From: Symsagittifera roscoffensis
Lineage: Eukaryota; Xenacoelomorpha; Acoela; Convolutidae
Assembly (NCBI RefSeq): GCF_963678635.1
Contig: NC_087064.1
Span: 21,934,509 to 21,998,508 of the forward strand
DNA length: 64,000 nucleotides
Direction of reading: 5' to 3'
A program made the translations under genes and the position numbers. Positions 32,978-43,447 of the stretch are shown here, in pieces. The number at the start of each line of letters is the position of its first letter. Positions within the stretch are counted from its first letter, which is position 1. The notes under the pieces are model-generated. The model had not been told where the DNA came from and searched no databases. It saw only the letters and a program-made list of their open reading frames with translations.

Positions 32978-34386
32978 TTGATGAGATGCTTGCTTTTTAT
33001 TTTTATTCTGTTGAAAGAATGGATAGTTTCACTACGATCTTGTGGAGGATATGAATTAGTTTGAAAGTTTACTGAATTGGTTGTTGCCATTGGGTTATCC
33101 CAATATCGAGATCTTATCTGATTATTATTATTTTTTCGGGGGGGATAGTTTGTTTTTGATGAATGTGTGTAATTATAATTGTGTTCCGCAAAATTGTTTC
33201 TTGTGAACGTTCTGCGTGTTTTTGACGGTATTGTCATGGGTCTATATGTTTGATAATCCATTTGTGAATATTTTGGAGCAACCGAAGGTTTAACGGTTGA
33301 TTGTAAGGTTACCTGTGCTAGTGAAGTGTTTGTATTTCTTGGTGTTGTTAAATTTGGACGTATTGGTGAAATACTTTGTTGTGTAGTTGTTGTTGTTTGT
33401 ACAATTTCTTCATTTATGAAGTGTGATGGTGTCTGAATATCTTGCTGAGTGAGATTCCTAGTTCCATTAAGGTTTTCATTGTGTATGACGGTCGAATTTA
33501 AGCTGTTATTTCGCGTATCCGGTAGAAATGTATTGTAGTTTAATGGTGTTGCATCAATGATTAATGGTACTACTCTTACATAATCTCTTGTATAAGATAT
33601 TGTACTTATTGCTTGACTTGCAATTGATTGTGGGATATTTATAAATGCATAATGAGACCATTCGGGGTCCCAAACGTAGTCTGACTGTTCTGTGATGGCG
33701 GTATCATCGTTTGAATTTTGAGGTCTGAAATTTTTTCTTGCTTGTGAAATTAAATCTATATTATGTGTGAAATAATCTATTATAAACCATGCCAAAATTT
33801 TTTGTAAGTCATGTTTTGTATGTTGTGAAACTTCATCTTTAGTGAAATTTTCTTTAATTATATGTAGGAAAGTTGAAAATAGTGTGATTTCATGTCGTAC
33901 CCTTTTATGTTTAGATGTCTCTGTCGGTGAGACACTTGGGATTGGAATTTCGTTTTCTAATATTGAGATATAACTATATATTATGGCAAAAACTTCATTA
34001 GTGAATATGGAGTTTGCTCTTTGTGAGTTATGATATTGTATGCTTTTTATGTATTCTGAGAATACTTTTGAAAATTCTAAATCAAGGTCGTCTGTTTGAA
34101 TTACATATTTGTGGTGATTCGGGTTTGGTGAGCTGAATTCTATGGTGTAGATTCCGTATTGTTGTGTCAAATTACATATATCTTTCAGATAGTGATCAAT
34201 AATTTGTCTTTTGATCTTTACATCTGGGAACTCTGCTTTACATGGGCTGATTCCGGGTTCAAATAAATTTAGGAGTAAATTTTTGCAAAGTATATGCTGT
34301 CCTCTATCATTGGGTGCATCTACGAGGAAGGGGTAGATATCGTCATCATCTGGACTATCTTCACTTGGAGTGTGTGTTTGGCTCAT
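32848..34386 (-). CDS. ORF2 (element A): pre-gag structural-type protein, altered C-terminus
   Basis: Not recognised. The start is acidic (EDSPDDDD). A helix-rich middle (around LSTFLHIIKENF-type stretches) is followed by a Ser/Thr/Asn-rich part and a basic Arg/Asn-rich end. In B the frame stops after 460 codons just past the gag overlap. In A a two-base loss near 33010-33030 pushes it through the gag region in a wrong frame, so the last 50 residues are abnormal. It starts inside the end of ORF1 (26-nt overlap). Position before gag and a basic tail fit a matrix- or nucleocapsid-like partner of Gag; this is inference. Confidence 0.75.
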   Translation of the reverse strand: MSQTHTPSEDSPDDDDIYPFLVDAPNDRGQHILCKNLLLNLFEPGISPCKAEFPDVKIKRQIIDHYLKDICNLTQQYGIYTIEFSSPNPNHHKYVIQTDDLDLEFSKVFSEYIKSIQYHNSQRANSIFTNEVFAIIYSYISILENEIPIPSVSPTETSKHKRVRHEITLFSTFLHIIKENFTKDEVSQHTKHDLQKILAWFIIDYFTHNIDLISQARKNFRPQNSNDDTAITEQSDYVWDPEWSHYAFINIPQSIASQAISTISYTRDYVRVVPLIIDATPLNYNTFLPDTRNNSLNSTVIHNENLNGTRNLTQQDIQTPSHFINEEIVQTTTTTQQSISPIRPNLTTPRNTNTSLAQVTLQSTVKPSVAPKYSQMDYQTYRPMTIPSKTRRTFTRNNFAEHNYNYTHSSKTNYPPRKNNNNQIRSRYWDNPMATTNSVNFQTNSYPPQDRSETIHSFNRIKIKSKHLIKRIIYPLMMIIYNQIYLHHTLKNIADKECKNHIQIIEFFLHTQ

Positions 34387-34828
34387 TTTTTCGTTTAATG
34401 ACTGTTAATAGGTAATTATCGATGTGTCTAATTGGTTGATTCCAATTATATAAATGTACTGGTTTGTGTTTATATTGCTTTTTTATTCTTCTTTTTCCTC
34501 TTTTTGATGAATTTGAAGTTGTTTCTGAGTCGGAAAAATATAATTGATCGTGAATGGGGCAATTTTTATCTATAGACTTTTTTAATTTATAAAGTTCGTC
34601 TAAATTGCTGGCTTCTGATTCTGAAAATGCGTTTCTATTTTTGGAAAATCTTTTTCGTGTTATTTGTCTTTGTTTGGTTATTATTTTCCTTTTTAGTGTT
34701 TGTCGTTTTGTTCTAATATATCCAACTGTTTGTGTATGAGGCGTGATTACAAGGTCGTATTTTTTGTTATCTATTTCACAGTTGTGTAAAAAGATTGTTT
34801 GTTTGTTTCCTAGATTTTTAAATGACAT
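34361..34828 (-). CDS. ORF1 (element A): 155-aa highly basic protein
   Basis: Two basic clusters stand out: residues about 39-65 (TKRQTLKRKIITKQRQITRK) and about 109-122 (KRGKRRIKKQYKHK), separated by an acidic/Ser part. Such arginine/lysine-rich motifs are typical of nuclear and RNA-binding regulators of complex retroviruses (Rev/Rex/Tat-like function), but no homology is visible. The B copy (59959-60426) is open and of equal length, with few changes. It is the first substantial ORF after the leader and overlaps ORF2 by 26 nt in another frame. Confidence 0.75.
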   Translation of the reverse strand: MSFKNLGNKQTIFLHNCEIDNKKYDLVITPHTQTVGYIRTKRQTLKRKIITKQRQITRKRFSKNRNAFSESEASNLDELYKLKKSIDKNCPIHDQLYFSDSETTSNSSKRGKRRIKKQYKHKPVHLYNWNQPIRHIDNYLLTVIKRKNEPNTHSK

Positions 34829-36065
34829 AAGGTTTAGGATGACGGATGCAAAAAGTTGTTAGATGATTTCTATTTTCTTAAATTGTTAGTCCTTACGATG
34901 TTTTGGTTAGCTTAACCTGGGTCTATTTGTTCAGGGTTGGAGAGAAAAGTATATCGATTCCGAAGAATGATTTTTTACTTTCTCGTGGCTAGTATAAGCT
35001 AAGGTGTTAACTTACTTAATCTTACTTAGGGGTAGTGATTGTGTTCAAGGGTTGGAGAATAGTAAATCGATCCACAAGGTTCAGGTATAATTAGAACGCG
35101 AGTAGTTCGTTAGATACTATTTTAAACTTACTAAGTCTAAGATTTATCATGGGTCTGGTAAGAGGAGGGTTCAAGTGAAGGATGAATAACCGAAGTTCTT
35201 CACTGTTTATCCTAATTTGAATGATTAGTTTTGTTCAAAAATTTCTATTAGTCTTGGGTTTTTTGAAAGGGTTGGATAGTGAATCGACGTTTGAGGTCGT
35301 TAGACACTAGCTAAGTGGGTGGGGGAGAACAAAATTGTTCTTTTTGATCCAAGGATAGGCCTTGATGATCAAGTTTTAAATTTAATTAAATAGAAAATTA
35401 ATTAAGATCCAAGGATAAGCCTTGATGATCTAATTTTAAGATTAAGTGAATTTAAGTTTAAAATGGTTTAAATTTATTTAAGAAAAGATTTAGTGTTTTA
35501 TTGATATCAGTGAGCTTATGATTGCTGTTATGTTTTAGGTGATGAAGCTGGGACAACTGATGATTTTATGATTACTAACAGTTTATTGTCATGCTACTAA
35601 TTTTTATTTTGATTTTCAATAGATATTTTTCAAACATGTTTTATATAATACTGCAGAATTTTAGGAAAACGATCTGAGATCTTTTTATCAATCGTTATTG
35701 TATATTAAAAGTTTTGTTTAGCGCCTGAAATGATTATGAAGGTTGACTTCAAGATTTTATGTTTGCAAATGAAAATCTAAATTCATTGCTAATAAAATTC
35801 TAAATATAAAAGTCTGTGTTGGCTTTTGCCGTACTATCATATAACTATTTGGTAAGTTTCTACTTTGTCGTATGTCGTCTCTGGTTCGAGGTCTTCTTGC
35901 AATTCCGGGTAGTTCTGTTATCGTTCGGAATATTGGCTCTGATCTATTGAGTCGTAGAGACATTTCGATTAAATTATCGTCGTATAACATTTTTTTTTTT
36001 AAATGTTTTGTCTAAATTCTAATCTATTTTTGGTTAATTCTAAGCTATTAAGGTCTTGTTCGAGA
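34829..36065 (-). other. Element A leader with repeated GGGTTGGA...ATCGA motifs
   Basis: About 1.2 kb between primer site and ORF1. On the plus strand, a motif of the form GGGTTGGAnA..TAnnnAATCGA occurs three times (34935, 35050 and 35270 regions). A pair of near-identical units, AAGATCCAAGGATAAGCCTTGATGATC-like, lies at 35345-35440. Both patterns are preserved in B. Likely RNA structures for packaging or translation control; this is inference. Confidence 0.55.
35757..35990 (-). CDS. Leader small ORF (element A), 77 aa
   Basis: The first ATG-initiated frame of note after the primer site. The protein has an Arg-rich middle (ARRPRTRDDIRQSRNLPNSY) and no known motif. B carries the same length frame at 61353-61586 with six or seven replacements. 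It could be an upstream ORF that controls translation, an exon supplying an AUG to spliced mRNAs, or a coincidence of conserved leader sequence. Confidence 0.5.
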   Translation of the reverse strand: MLYDDNLIEMSLRLNRSEPIFRTITELPGIARRPRTRDDIRQSRNLPNSYMIVRQKPTQTFIFRILLAMNLDFHLQT

Positions 36066-36080
36066 CTTATGGTCGCATCA
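36066..36080 (-). other. Primer-binding site (element A), one base altered
   Basis: Two bases inside the 5' LTR, minus strand TGATGCGACCATAAG. Element B has TGGTGCGACCATAAG at the same place, beginning with the TGG that pairs with tRNA CCA. The next bases (TCTCGAAC) look like the complement of a tRNA T-loop, so the primer is probably the 3' end of a full tRNA. I cannot assign the tRNA safely; an Arg-type tRNA is one possibility. Confidence 0.65.
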
Positions 36081-36082
36081 GA

Positions 36083-36492
36083 TGAGTTATGACCGATGTG
36101 GTTAACTCATAGAGTAATTTCGGATAGGGTACACCGTCTGCTCGTCACGCTATCTTATTTTCGGCCGGATAGATTCGTGCAACTTCTTAGTCTAATACCG
36201 ATCCTAATCTTACTCTTATACTATCTAGTCTCAGGTTGTTTAACTAGTCTCTGCTAGGCTCAATAGATCTAGGGTATACTGGTTTATTGCGGCTGCTGAA
36301 GTTCCTTTGGAGAGGCAACTAAATTCTAAGTTAAATTCAAATCTCTCTGGTGCTGAAATTACAAGTAATTTCAGCACTTACAAATAAGTGGGTTGTTAGT
36401 TTGATGGATCATGATTGGTTAATATTAAATACTTTACAGTGGTAAAATATCTAATTTATCCAATCATAAAATGTAGTTTAGATCAGGTTCCA
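36083..36492 (-). repeat. Element A 5' LTR (410 bp)
   Basis: Same sequence as 17672-18081 apart from two substitutions. U3 begins at 36492 on the minus strand with TGGAACCTGATC, and the LTR ends in AACTCA at 36083. It should hold the promoter for the genomic RNA. Confidence 0.95.
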
Positions 36493-36496
36493 AAAT
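36493..36496. repeat. Target-site duplication of element A, right (AAAT)
   Basis: Matches 17668-17671. Confidence 0.85.
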
Positions 36497-37984
36497 GATA
36501 GAGTCAACAAAGACTTGTCAGAGTTAGAAAACAAAAAAACCGAGAGTAATAACAGTTTTTTTGATTCCACCCACTACATTGAACAAAATAGATAGCACCA
36601 GAAAAATACGGCAGAGTTTGCGGGGACTTTGATACTAAAGTTACTTGAAATACAAGAAACCCGTTGAACTGACGGGCCAGTTTTTGGGATTTTTGTGATT
36701 TCGTTTTTTTGCTGCTGATTAAAACCGGGCGATCAACATGATCAAGTAACAAATAAATTAAAAAAAAGCTGAAAAAATAATCAAAAACGCCTTCAAAAAT
36801 TTGCAAAAGTTTCCGTTTCTCAGATTATCAAAACTAGTAGGTGACTAGTAACAAAACTAGTAATTTCAGTAGTGACTTCTTTAGTTCAAGTTGCAACTAT
36901 TTGAAAAAAATTCAACGGGCTGAAGCATGAAAGTAGACAAATTGTTTCAAGGTTGATTTGATAAAGTTATAAACGCAGATTTTGTCAAAATGTCCAAAAA
37001 CGTTACAGTCTATGAAGAGGGTAATCCAGCAGATCCCCAGAGGTGCGACAAATTGTCCTACTGCCAGTGATATGCGAACTCCTGGAAAGCATGTGGTACA
37101 CCCGCATGACTTTCTGTAGTAATCAGTTTGATTTAGTCAGTTTGGTTTTCATTTGGTCGCGGAACAGTTGAAGCAATCATTGCACCTTTTGAAGAGACAA
37201 AAATTGTGTCACACAATGCATTGTCATAGAATTGATAGAAGCGTTCGATAGACTGGATCATATTCTCCGGCTACAAAATGCGAGCTTGGTATCAGGATAG
37301 ATGTGTTATTAGGATCTTGTTTAAGTCATGGAAAGCAGCATTTAGCAACTGAATAAGCAAACTCAAACTAAAGGAAGTTCAGATAATCGAGTGATTTATC
37401 TTTAGAATTAAGCTTTCCTAGGGTGCCAAAAACTCAAATGAGTCAACGGTTGTTAATTATAGAAGTGGAAAATCCTGGTAAAATATTGATTTCTTGTTTT
37501 ATGGCAAAACTAACCTAAATATTCTAAATAGTCAAATAATTTTGAGCTCAAACGTTGAGAAGTTTAGTTCTCGCCCATTATCAAAAACTTACCGCGTAAA
37601 TTTTCCCTGCTGAGACGCCTGATAACCAAAGTATAAGTTCCATAAAGCTTTCCCAAACAGAAAAACGCAGGCGTTTTAAATAGCTGAATTGGGTACCCGC
37701 AATGGAGCTGACCCAAAGCAATTTATAAAAATTTTAGAACAAAAATGGTTTCATGATGTGATTAAATGCCATACTAGTTTCAATCGAGTACTTCTGGAAA
37801 CCGGATTCGTTCTATAATTTTTCTTTTTTTGGCTATTGACCTGAAGGGTGGAAAATTTGTGCTCTTTAAGGTTTGTTTTCGCACCAACTGCGACGTTTTC
37901 AGTGACCTTTTTTGATAAAATCTGATTCAGTTTGATATATATTGATGTCGTGAGTCCAAGAAAAAAAAACAGTTTTCCTAATTT
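36497..37984. other. GPCR intron 2, mostly unassigned
   Basis: No intact gene. A plus-strand snippet near 37225-37300 reads like motif A of a LINE RT (IEAFDRLDHIL), too short to define an element. Confidence 0.35.
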
Positions 37985-38390
37985 AAATTTTTGTAGTTTA
38001 AACTTCCTGAATTCAAATGTAAAAAGATTTTTTTACCTCTGATCATTTTTTGTAAAGTTTGGAGGTTTGAAAATTGCCAAATTGGCCATGTTCTGGACTA
38101 AATTATGCACGCTTTGAAGAATTACTCAATTTGCTGAGAGCGTAACGCGATTTATTTATGCGTGGCGAATTATCCCACACAACAAAATTGTTTCAAATTG
38201 AATTATGGCCAGCTAATTGCTCGTATTAATTTCTTACGACACTCAAAATTTTACACTTTGATTTTGTCCAAAATTAACAGTTTTCTTTTTTTTTCTCCAA
38301 AAACTATTTGATATGAATTAGGGGACAGTCGGGACATTCAGGGCTTTGCCCTGATATACGAGTAGTCTTGTTTCTATCACAATTCATCGA
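37985..38390. repeat. Dispersed repeat family, copy 2
   Basis: Strongly similar to 42985-43390 and weakly to 12640-13080. Contains the hairpin CAGGGCTTTGCCCTG at 38339-38353, followed by GATATACGAGTAGTCTTG. No coding capacity, and no tRNA-like promoter boxes that I could recognise. Confidence 0.7.
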
Positions 38391-38825
38391 CTTCAAATAG
38401 TTCTTAAAAATATTTCTCGGCAAAAAGTTAGTTTAAAGAAGTTGCCGTCAAGGCTGTTTTTCCTTTCCCCCCACCTCACACAAGCATCAGTTTTATGGTC
38501 TAAGGGGTGTTTTTACAAGGTTGATTATGAAAATTAAAAATGTTTGCCATGGTCTAATTAGTCTGCATTTCAATTGTCATGACAATTGGACAATGTGAAC
38601 AGTAATTTGAATTATGAAAAATTGTAGGTGGGGGGAGGAAAAAGAGCCGCCTTCAAGTCTAATTATGTGCGAGGAAAGCAAATGACTAATACATGCTATC
38701 TGGAAAGTCGTCTTCTAAACCATGAAATTTTTGTCATACTAAGAAAAACTATTTCCTGAAGAATTATAAAGCGCTTCTGAATTGTTTTGATAAACTAATG
38801 AAATAGAAGCTCAAATACAAAACAA
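38391..38825. other. GPCR intron 2, unassigned
   Basis: No feature recognised beyond an inverted pair around CAATTGTCATGACAATTG (38571-38588). Confidence 0.35.
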
Positions 38826-39921
38826 CATGAGTGATGATGTAGAAGAAGACGAAACTTCTGTCAACAATATAAGCTCAAACAAAACGTGTATTGTCCTGAT
38901 TTGAGGTGCCAGGAACAAAATCCTATCGCGTCGAAAGACAAAATGTCAAAATTATCTTGTTCCAAACTGAGACCCATATTAGACAAGATTGAAGAAACAT
39001 CGCCTGTAAAAAGTCTCCTAACTTCACTCAACAAACTCTAGACTCACAAAGGACAAAAATCATAGCAAAAATTTAAACTTGAAAAGTTGTACAGAAAATT
39101 ATAGCCCGTGAAAAGCAATCGCTAAGGAAGCAATTCCTCGTTGAAGCTAAAGTTACCATAGCCTATCAAGGGAGACAAGGTGGTCTAAAAGCTTGCAGTG
39201 ATGCAGCGCTAGTCAAAGGATATAACCGCAGAGACAATGACAGATTAATTGGAACTCTCGAATACCCAAACGTCGATGGAAACAGGAGAAGAATGTGTGA
39301 AAGTAATAAACAAAGCATTGAGAATGTCATCAAAATAGCCACTGCAATAGGAGCTTCTGAAATGGACTCTGATATAAAATGCCCGCCGACTGCCTACAAA
39401 AAGTTATCATCCACGAACTATGATTGTTTTTAAGGAAAAATAAGGAATTTTATCAGACTTCCACGATGATAGATCTTAAAATAGTAAAAGTTTTGACTGC
39501 TACGAGAGTCATTTTTTTCAAATTGTTGAAAAAGGATGTGTTTACGCGAGGGATTTGCTTACTTCAAATATACAAACAATGAGGTGGTGCAAACGTAATG
39601 AGTCTATGTGAAAGAAAAACAAAACTGGAGTGCGCATCCAATGACGCTGAGAGCTGATTCGATGGACAATAAAATCGTATTTTCAAGCCAAAAAGTGCTA
39701 ATAGTAGTGTTAAAAAGTCTTTTGCCCTTACTTGGAAGCTAATAAACATAAAAACCAGATCTATCAAGAATTACCACGAAGTACTAGAAGCACTTTTATG
39801 CGGCCTCAAGTCACCACCTAGTATAAAAGCTTTAACTGAAACATACGGGCTGAAACAAACGGGCAAAATGAATTGTTACAGAATTAGGGTTTTTGGATCA
39901 GTTTTTGAAGTGATTATCTAG
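38826..39921 (+). pseudogene. Decayed coding region of unknown family
   Basis: Several plus-strand open segments follow each other in shifted frames: an acidic start MSDDVEEDE at 38826, a segment with CPDLRC and KMSKLSCSKLRPILDKIEE, a 117-codon open frame at 39081-39434 (including FLVEAKVTIAYQGRQGGLKA), another at 39479-39610 and one ending at 39921. The amino-acid makeup looks protein-like, unlike the surrounding DNA. No family is recognised. It is likely an old transposon or captured gene lying in GPCR intron 2. Confidence 0.45.
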
Positions 39922-42900
39922 CAACACCAAAATCTTTAGATGCAATAATCTCAATTGAATTTAATATTCTTAATCACGAGCCGTTAAGAATCACAAAAAC
40001 GGCACAAAATTAAATTAAATAAAATTATATTTAAAAACTTAGATCATCAAAACCGAATCTTTTGCATTATCAAGGATTTCCAGATCAAAATTTTGTTGAG
40101 TTTTCCTTAAAAAATAGGAAAATGTTCTAGAAGTTCTTCAACTTGAACATTAGAGAATTCAAAAAAAAAATCATTAATATTTGCATAAAATGCGTAAAGT
40201 GGTTAAAAGCAAAAAGTTGAGCCTTAACTTGAAAAATATAATTTTAGATAACAAACAAAAGCGCTTATAGTTTTTCATTTTTTATACATCTGGAAAACTG
40301 CCGAGAATTTATCTTGCAAATGGTTAGGAACCATACTGGGTTCAAACTATTTTTTCCGTAAGCACATCGAAAGAGTTCATGCACAGTTGCTTGTCAATGC
40401 GGAATGCTTTTGAAAGATAGGCAGTATGTTCCTCGAATGGTGCTACTGCGCTACTATGACTCAATCATTCAATACGGTATCTCCATAAACAGTTATAAAA
40501 ACTAAAAAGCGCTTTTAAAATATAAAATCCAGCCTTATTGTACAAAAAAAGATGATTCATACCAAAAATTTTTATAAAAAATTAAGAAATTATCAGAGCT
40601 TTATTAGACAAACATGAAATCTATTTGTTCATGAGCTTTGTGCTCACGAACTTTTGAAGTTTTAAGTAAGATCTTTGGCCAAACTGCATACCAGTGATCT
40701 TTTGAATGTCTTCTTAGTTTATAATCATATTACCAGACCAACGAAACAAGGTCTTTTGAAAATTGCTTTAGCCAGAAATAATAGGAAAATGTTTTTGGTA
40801 AAACACCGAGGATCTCAGTTGTTCGGTTCTTTACAGGAAAACATTTTGGTCCCGTTAGAAAAGCAAAGCTTGAAAGATACTCAGTTTTTGAAGTGGTACA
40901 TTGCTTAAAAGATCTCTTCAACTCAGAAAATATCTCACTTTCCAGGTTTGTTTAAACTTGTTCTGATCTGATTTGAATCCTTTAGGAAGAGAATATTGAG
41001 CTCCCATAATTTATTTCATATCGATCATTTTGAGTTCAGTTTGCATCTTACAAACTGAACCCTATCTTGGACTTGTTCACTGGTTACTGCCACATTTTCT
41101 TATCTTGAGACATAATCAGCGGCACACTTGATTGGAGTGCTCAGACAGCCGGTTAACAAAAACACTAGTAGGCATAAGATCTTTAATTGCGAGAATATGA
41201 AAATTTGGACTTAGTCTGAAAATTTGTTATCAAAATATTTACAGTTTTTTTTTGTTTTTGCAATAAATTTCTTTGTTATTGACTATTAAATTGGAAGTTC
41301 AGTTCAATCATGTCTCTTTTGTAAACAGTAAAAAAAAACAGCCGTGTGTAACCCAAGTTGGTTGTCCTCTCAGAGTTTTTGCTGTATATACACAGTGCTT
41401 AGTTATTTATTACTAGTTTCTGTTTAAAATGTATCGTCTTCAGCATCTTTGTTCCCCAGTACTTGAAATTATGAAATTTATTTATCAAAATATAAAACAT
41501 TTTATAATCTAATAGCCAATAAAAAAATGCGCTTTACCTGTAATCACAAAAAAGCTTTTGAATTGATTAAAACTAAATTTAAGTCGACAAACCAGACCAA
41601 TTCAAACATTTTCTTTAGGAAATTAAATGAGTTTTCAATTGACTTGAACCAATCTATCTGGAAAGTTTAGAATCAATTTTAGTGCTTATAATTTTATTGA
41701 AATCAATTGGGGTTGTTTTTGGTAGCTGTTAAACTCTATCCAATTCTCACCAAAGAAATTGTTTCTCAAGTAAACTTATCCACGTTATACCGTTAGATTC
41801 AGGGGATTCTTTAGGGTTTTGCTATCTAAAAGAGAATGATCTGTTCGGGGTGGTTTTTGATGATAAATTAAACACCAGAAAAATTTTCTGATACCGATTT
41901 TGAGGTCAACATTTTTAGCACTATTTTCTTTAGCAGTTCAATAAAAAGTTGACAAAACTCAATTACGGACAAACTGTCCAGTTTCAAGAAAATTGTTTTT
42001 AGTTACTCGGGGAATTTCTTTTCCAGTCAATTATCAGCACAAAATTATCTTACAACCAGATTTCATAATGTTGTTTCGGGTTTAACCATTTTAATAGACA
42101 AACTTTATAAAATGACTAGTAACAAGGATAACTGGTTACTGTGCAAGTAGCACAGAGTGTTCCGAACATACTTGTAAAAACAACACATAAAAGTTCTTCA
42201 AATTTTTATTATCTTCAAATTAGTCTCGTTTGTTGTACGTGATGTGATGATGAAACTATACACATAAATGAAAAATTATTGAATAATGCATAATCATTTT
42301 TTTTTCTATTTTTGCACAATATTTTTTACAAACTTATATATAGATTTCAAAACATAGATTTCAAAATATAGATTTCAAAACTAATTTCTTTGTGGAAAAG
42401 TAAAACTTTTTAGCAAAAAAAAAATGATTAACCAATTTAACAAGTTATCATCACTTTTATTTGGTCGAAGTTGAATGATCAAAATTTTCAAACAGGTTTT
42501 TCTTGACACTTGGAATTTTGCTTGGAAATTTCTTAATATTGTCCGAATCACGACTGAAAGGGCCTTAGTATGATATCACACGGAACCCGATATAACATGA
42601 TGTTATTTGTGGCATCTGATTTTGCATGGAAAAAAAACAAGAAAAAAAACGGACCCGAATAAAAAGTGCCTCCCCGTTTTCAATGGTTGGAACAAAAAGG
42701 AGAGAAAAACAGCTTAAAACCGATTTAAATTGAACAAAATTAAGCATCAAAATAAAGCTGTGAAAGACAAAAAGATGGTTTTAGATCCATTTAGAATCAG
42801 TTTACATTAGTTTTCTTGACATTATTATAAAATATTTCATTTTTTGGAACGATTTAAAATCAGTTCACATTTTTGCCTAAATTTTTTTTTGGTTTCGACG

Positions 42901-42984
42901 TTCGAAGAAAACGGAATATTTATGCTTTGTGTGGTTTTTTTATTCAGTCAATTTCCAGTGATCTAAATTTTAGTTTTCAACAAA
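39922..42984. other. GPCR intron 2, unassigned AT-rich DNA
   Basis: About 3 kb with only short random frames. Degenerate TTGATTTAAA words occur at 41570-41730. The stretch 40675-40921 has overlapping frames on both strands without motifs. Confidence 0.35.
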
Positions 42985-43390
42985 CAATTTTGATAGTGAC
43001 TCACTGAAATCAATTTTTAAAAGATATTTTGCATCCGATCATTTTTGCAAAGTGTTGGGAGTTTAAAGTTTGCTAATTTGGCCAAGATCTGGACTAAATT
43101 ATGCGCGCTTTGAAGATTTTATCCAAAATCCTTAAAGCGTTACAAGAATTATTTATGCGTGGCGATTTATCCCGCCAAACAAAATCATTTCAAAATGAAT
43201 TGAGGCTAGCTAATTGGTGTATTAATTTGGTACGACCCAGGTTTTCACACTTGATCTTTAATTTTGTCCAAAAAAATCTAGTTTTTTTAAATATTTTTTG
43301 TCCCAAAAATCTATACGATATGAAATAAGGGGCAGTCGGAACATTCAGGGCTTTGCCCTGATGTACGAGCAGAGCAGTCTTGTTGTTATT
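42985..43390. repeat. Dispersed repeat family, copy 3
   Basis: Matches copy 2 in order and orientation, including TTATTTATGCGTGGCGA and the hairpin CAGGGCTTTGCCCTG at 43346-43360. It ends about 60 bp before GPCR exon 3. Confidence 0.75.
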
Positions 43391-43447
43391 TAAATCTTAC
43401 ACCCGGTTTGCCACTGCACGTATGTTTTGTTCGTTTGTGAATTTCAG

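Larger units (their letters stand above)
17672..36492 (-). mobile_element. Element A: complete 18.8-kb env-bearing Ty3/gypsy-like LTR retroelement
   Basis: Two 410-bp LTRs with TG...CA ends bound the element, and both flanks carry AAAT. Transcription is leftward, antisense to the host GPCR, inside intron 2. In order it holds a leader with a small ORF, ORF1, ORF2, gag, pol (protease, RT, RNase H, integrase, in the Ty3/gypsy order), two tiny membrane ORFs, the AUG-less ORF Z, env and ORF W. At 18.8 kb it is about two to three times the usual size of gypsy-like elements. The LTRs differ at two positions by eye, so the insertion is recent. Yet gag, pol and env each carry breaks, so the copy is not autonomous, or was mobilised by a helper. 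Confidence 0.95.

Noticed and set aside
32678..33054. Hydrophobic plus-strand frames rich in Trp, Leu and Cys opposite gag
   Set aside because: Antisense of Gln/Asn/Pro-rich Gag codons; no support as genes.
37225..37300. LINE reverse transcriptase remnant (IEAFDRLDHIL)
   Set aside because: Only one motif in about 25 codons; too short to call an element.
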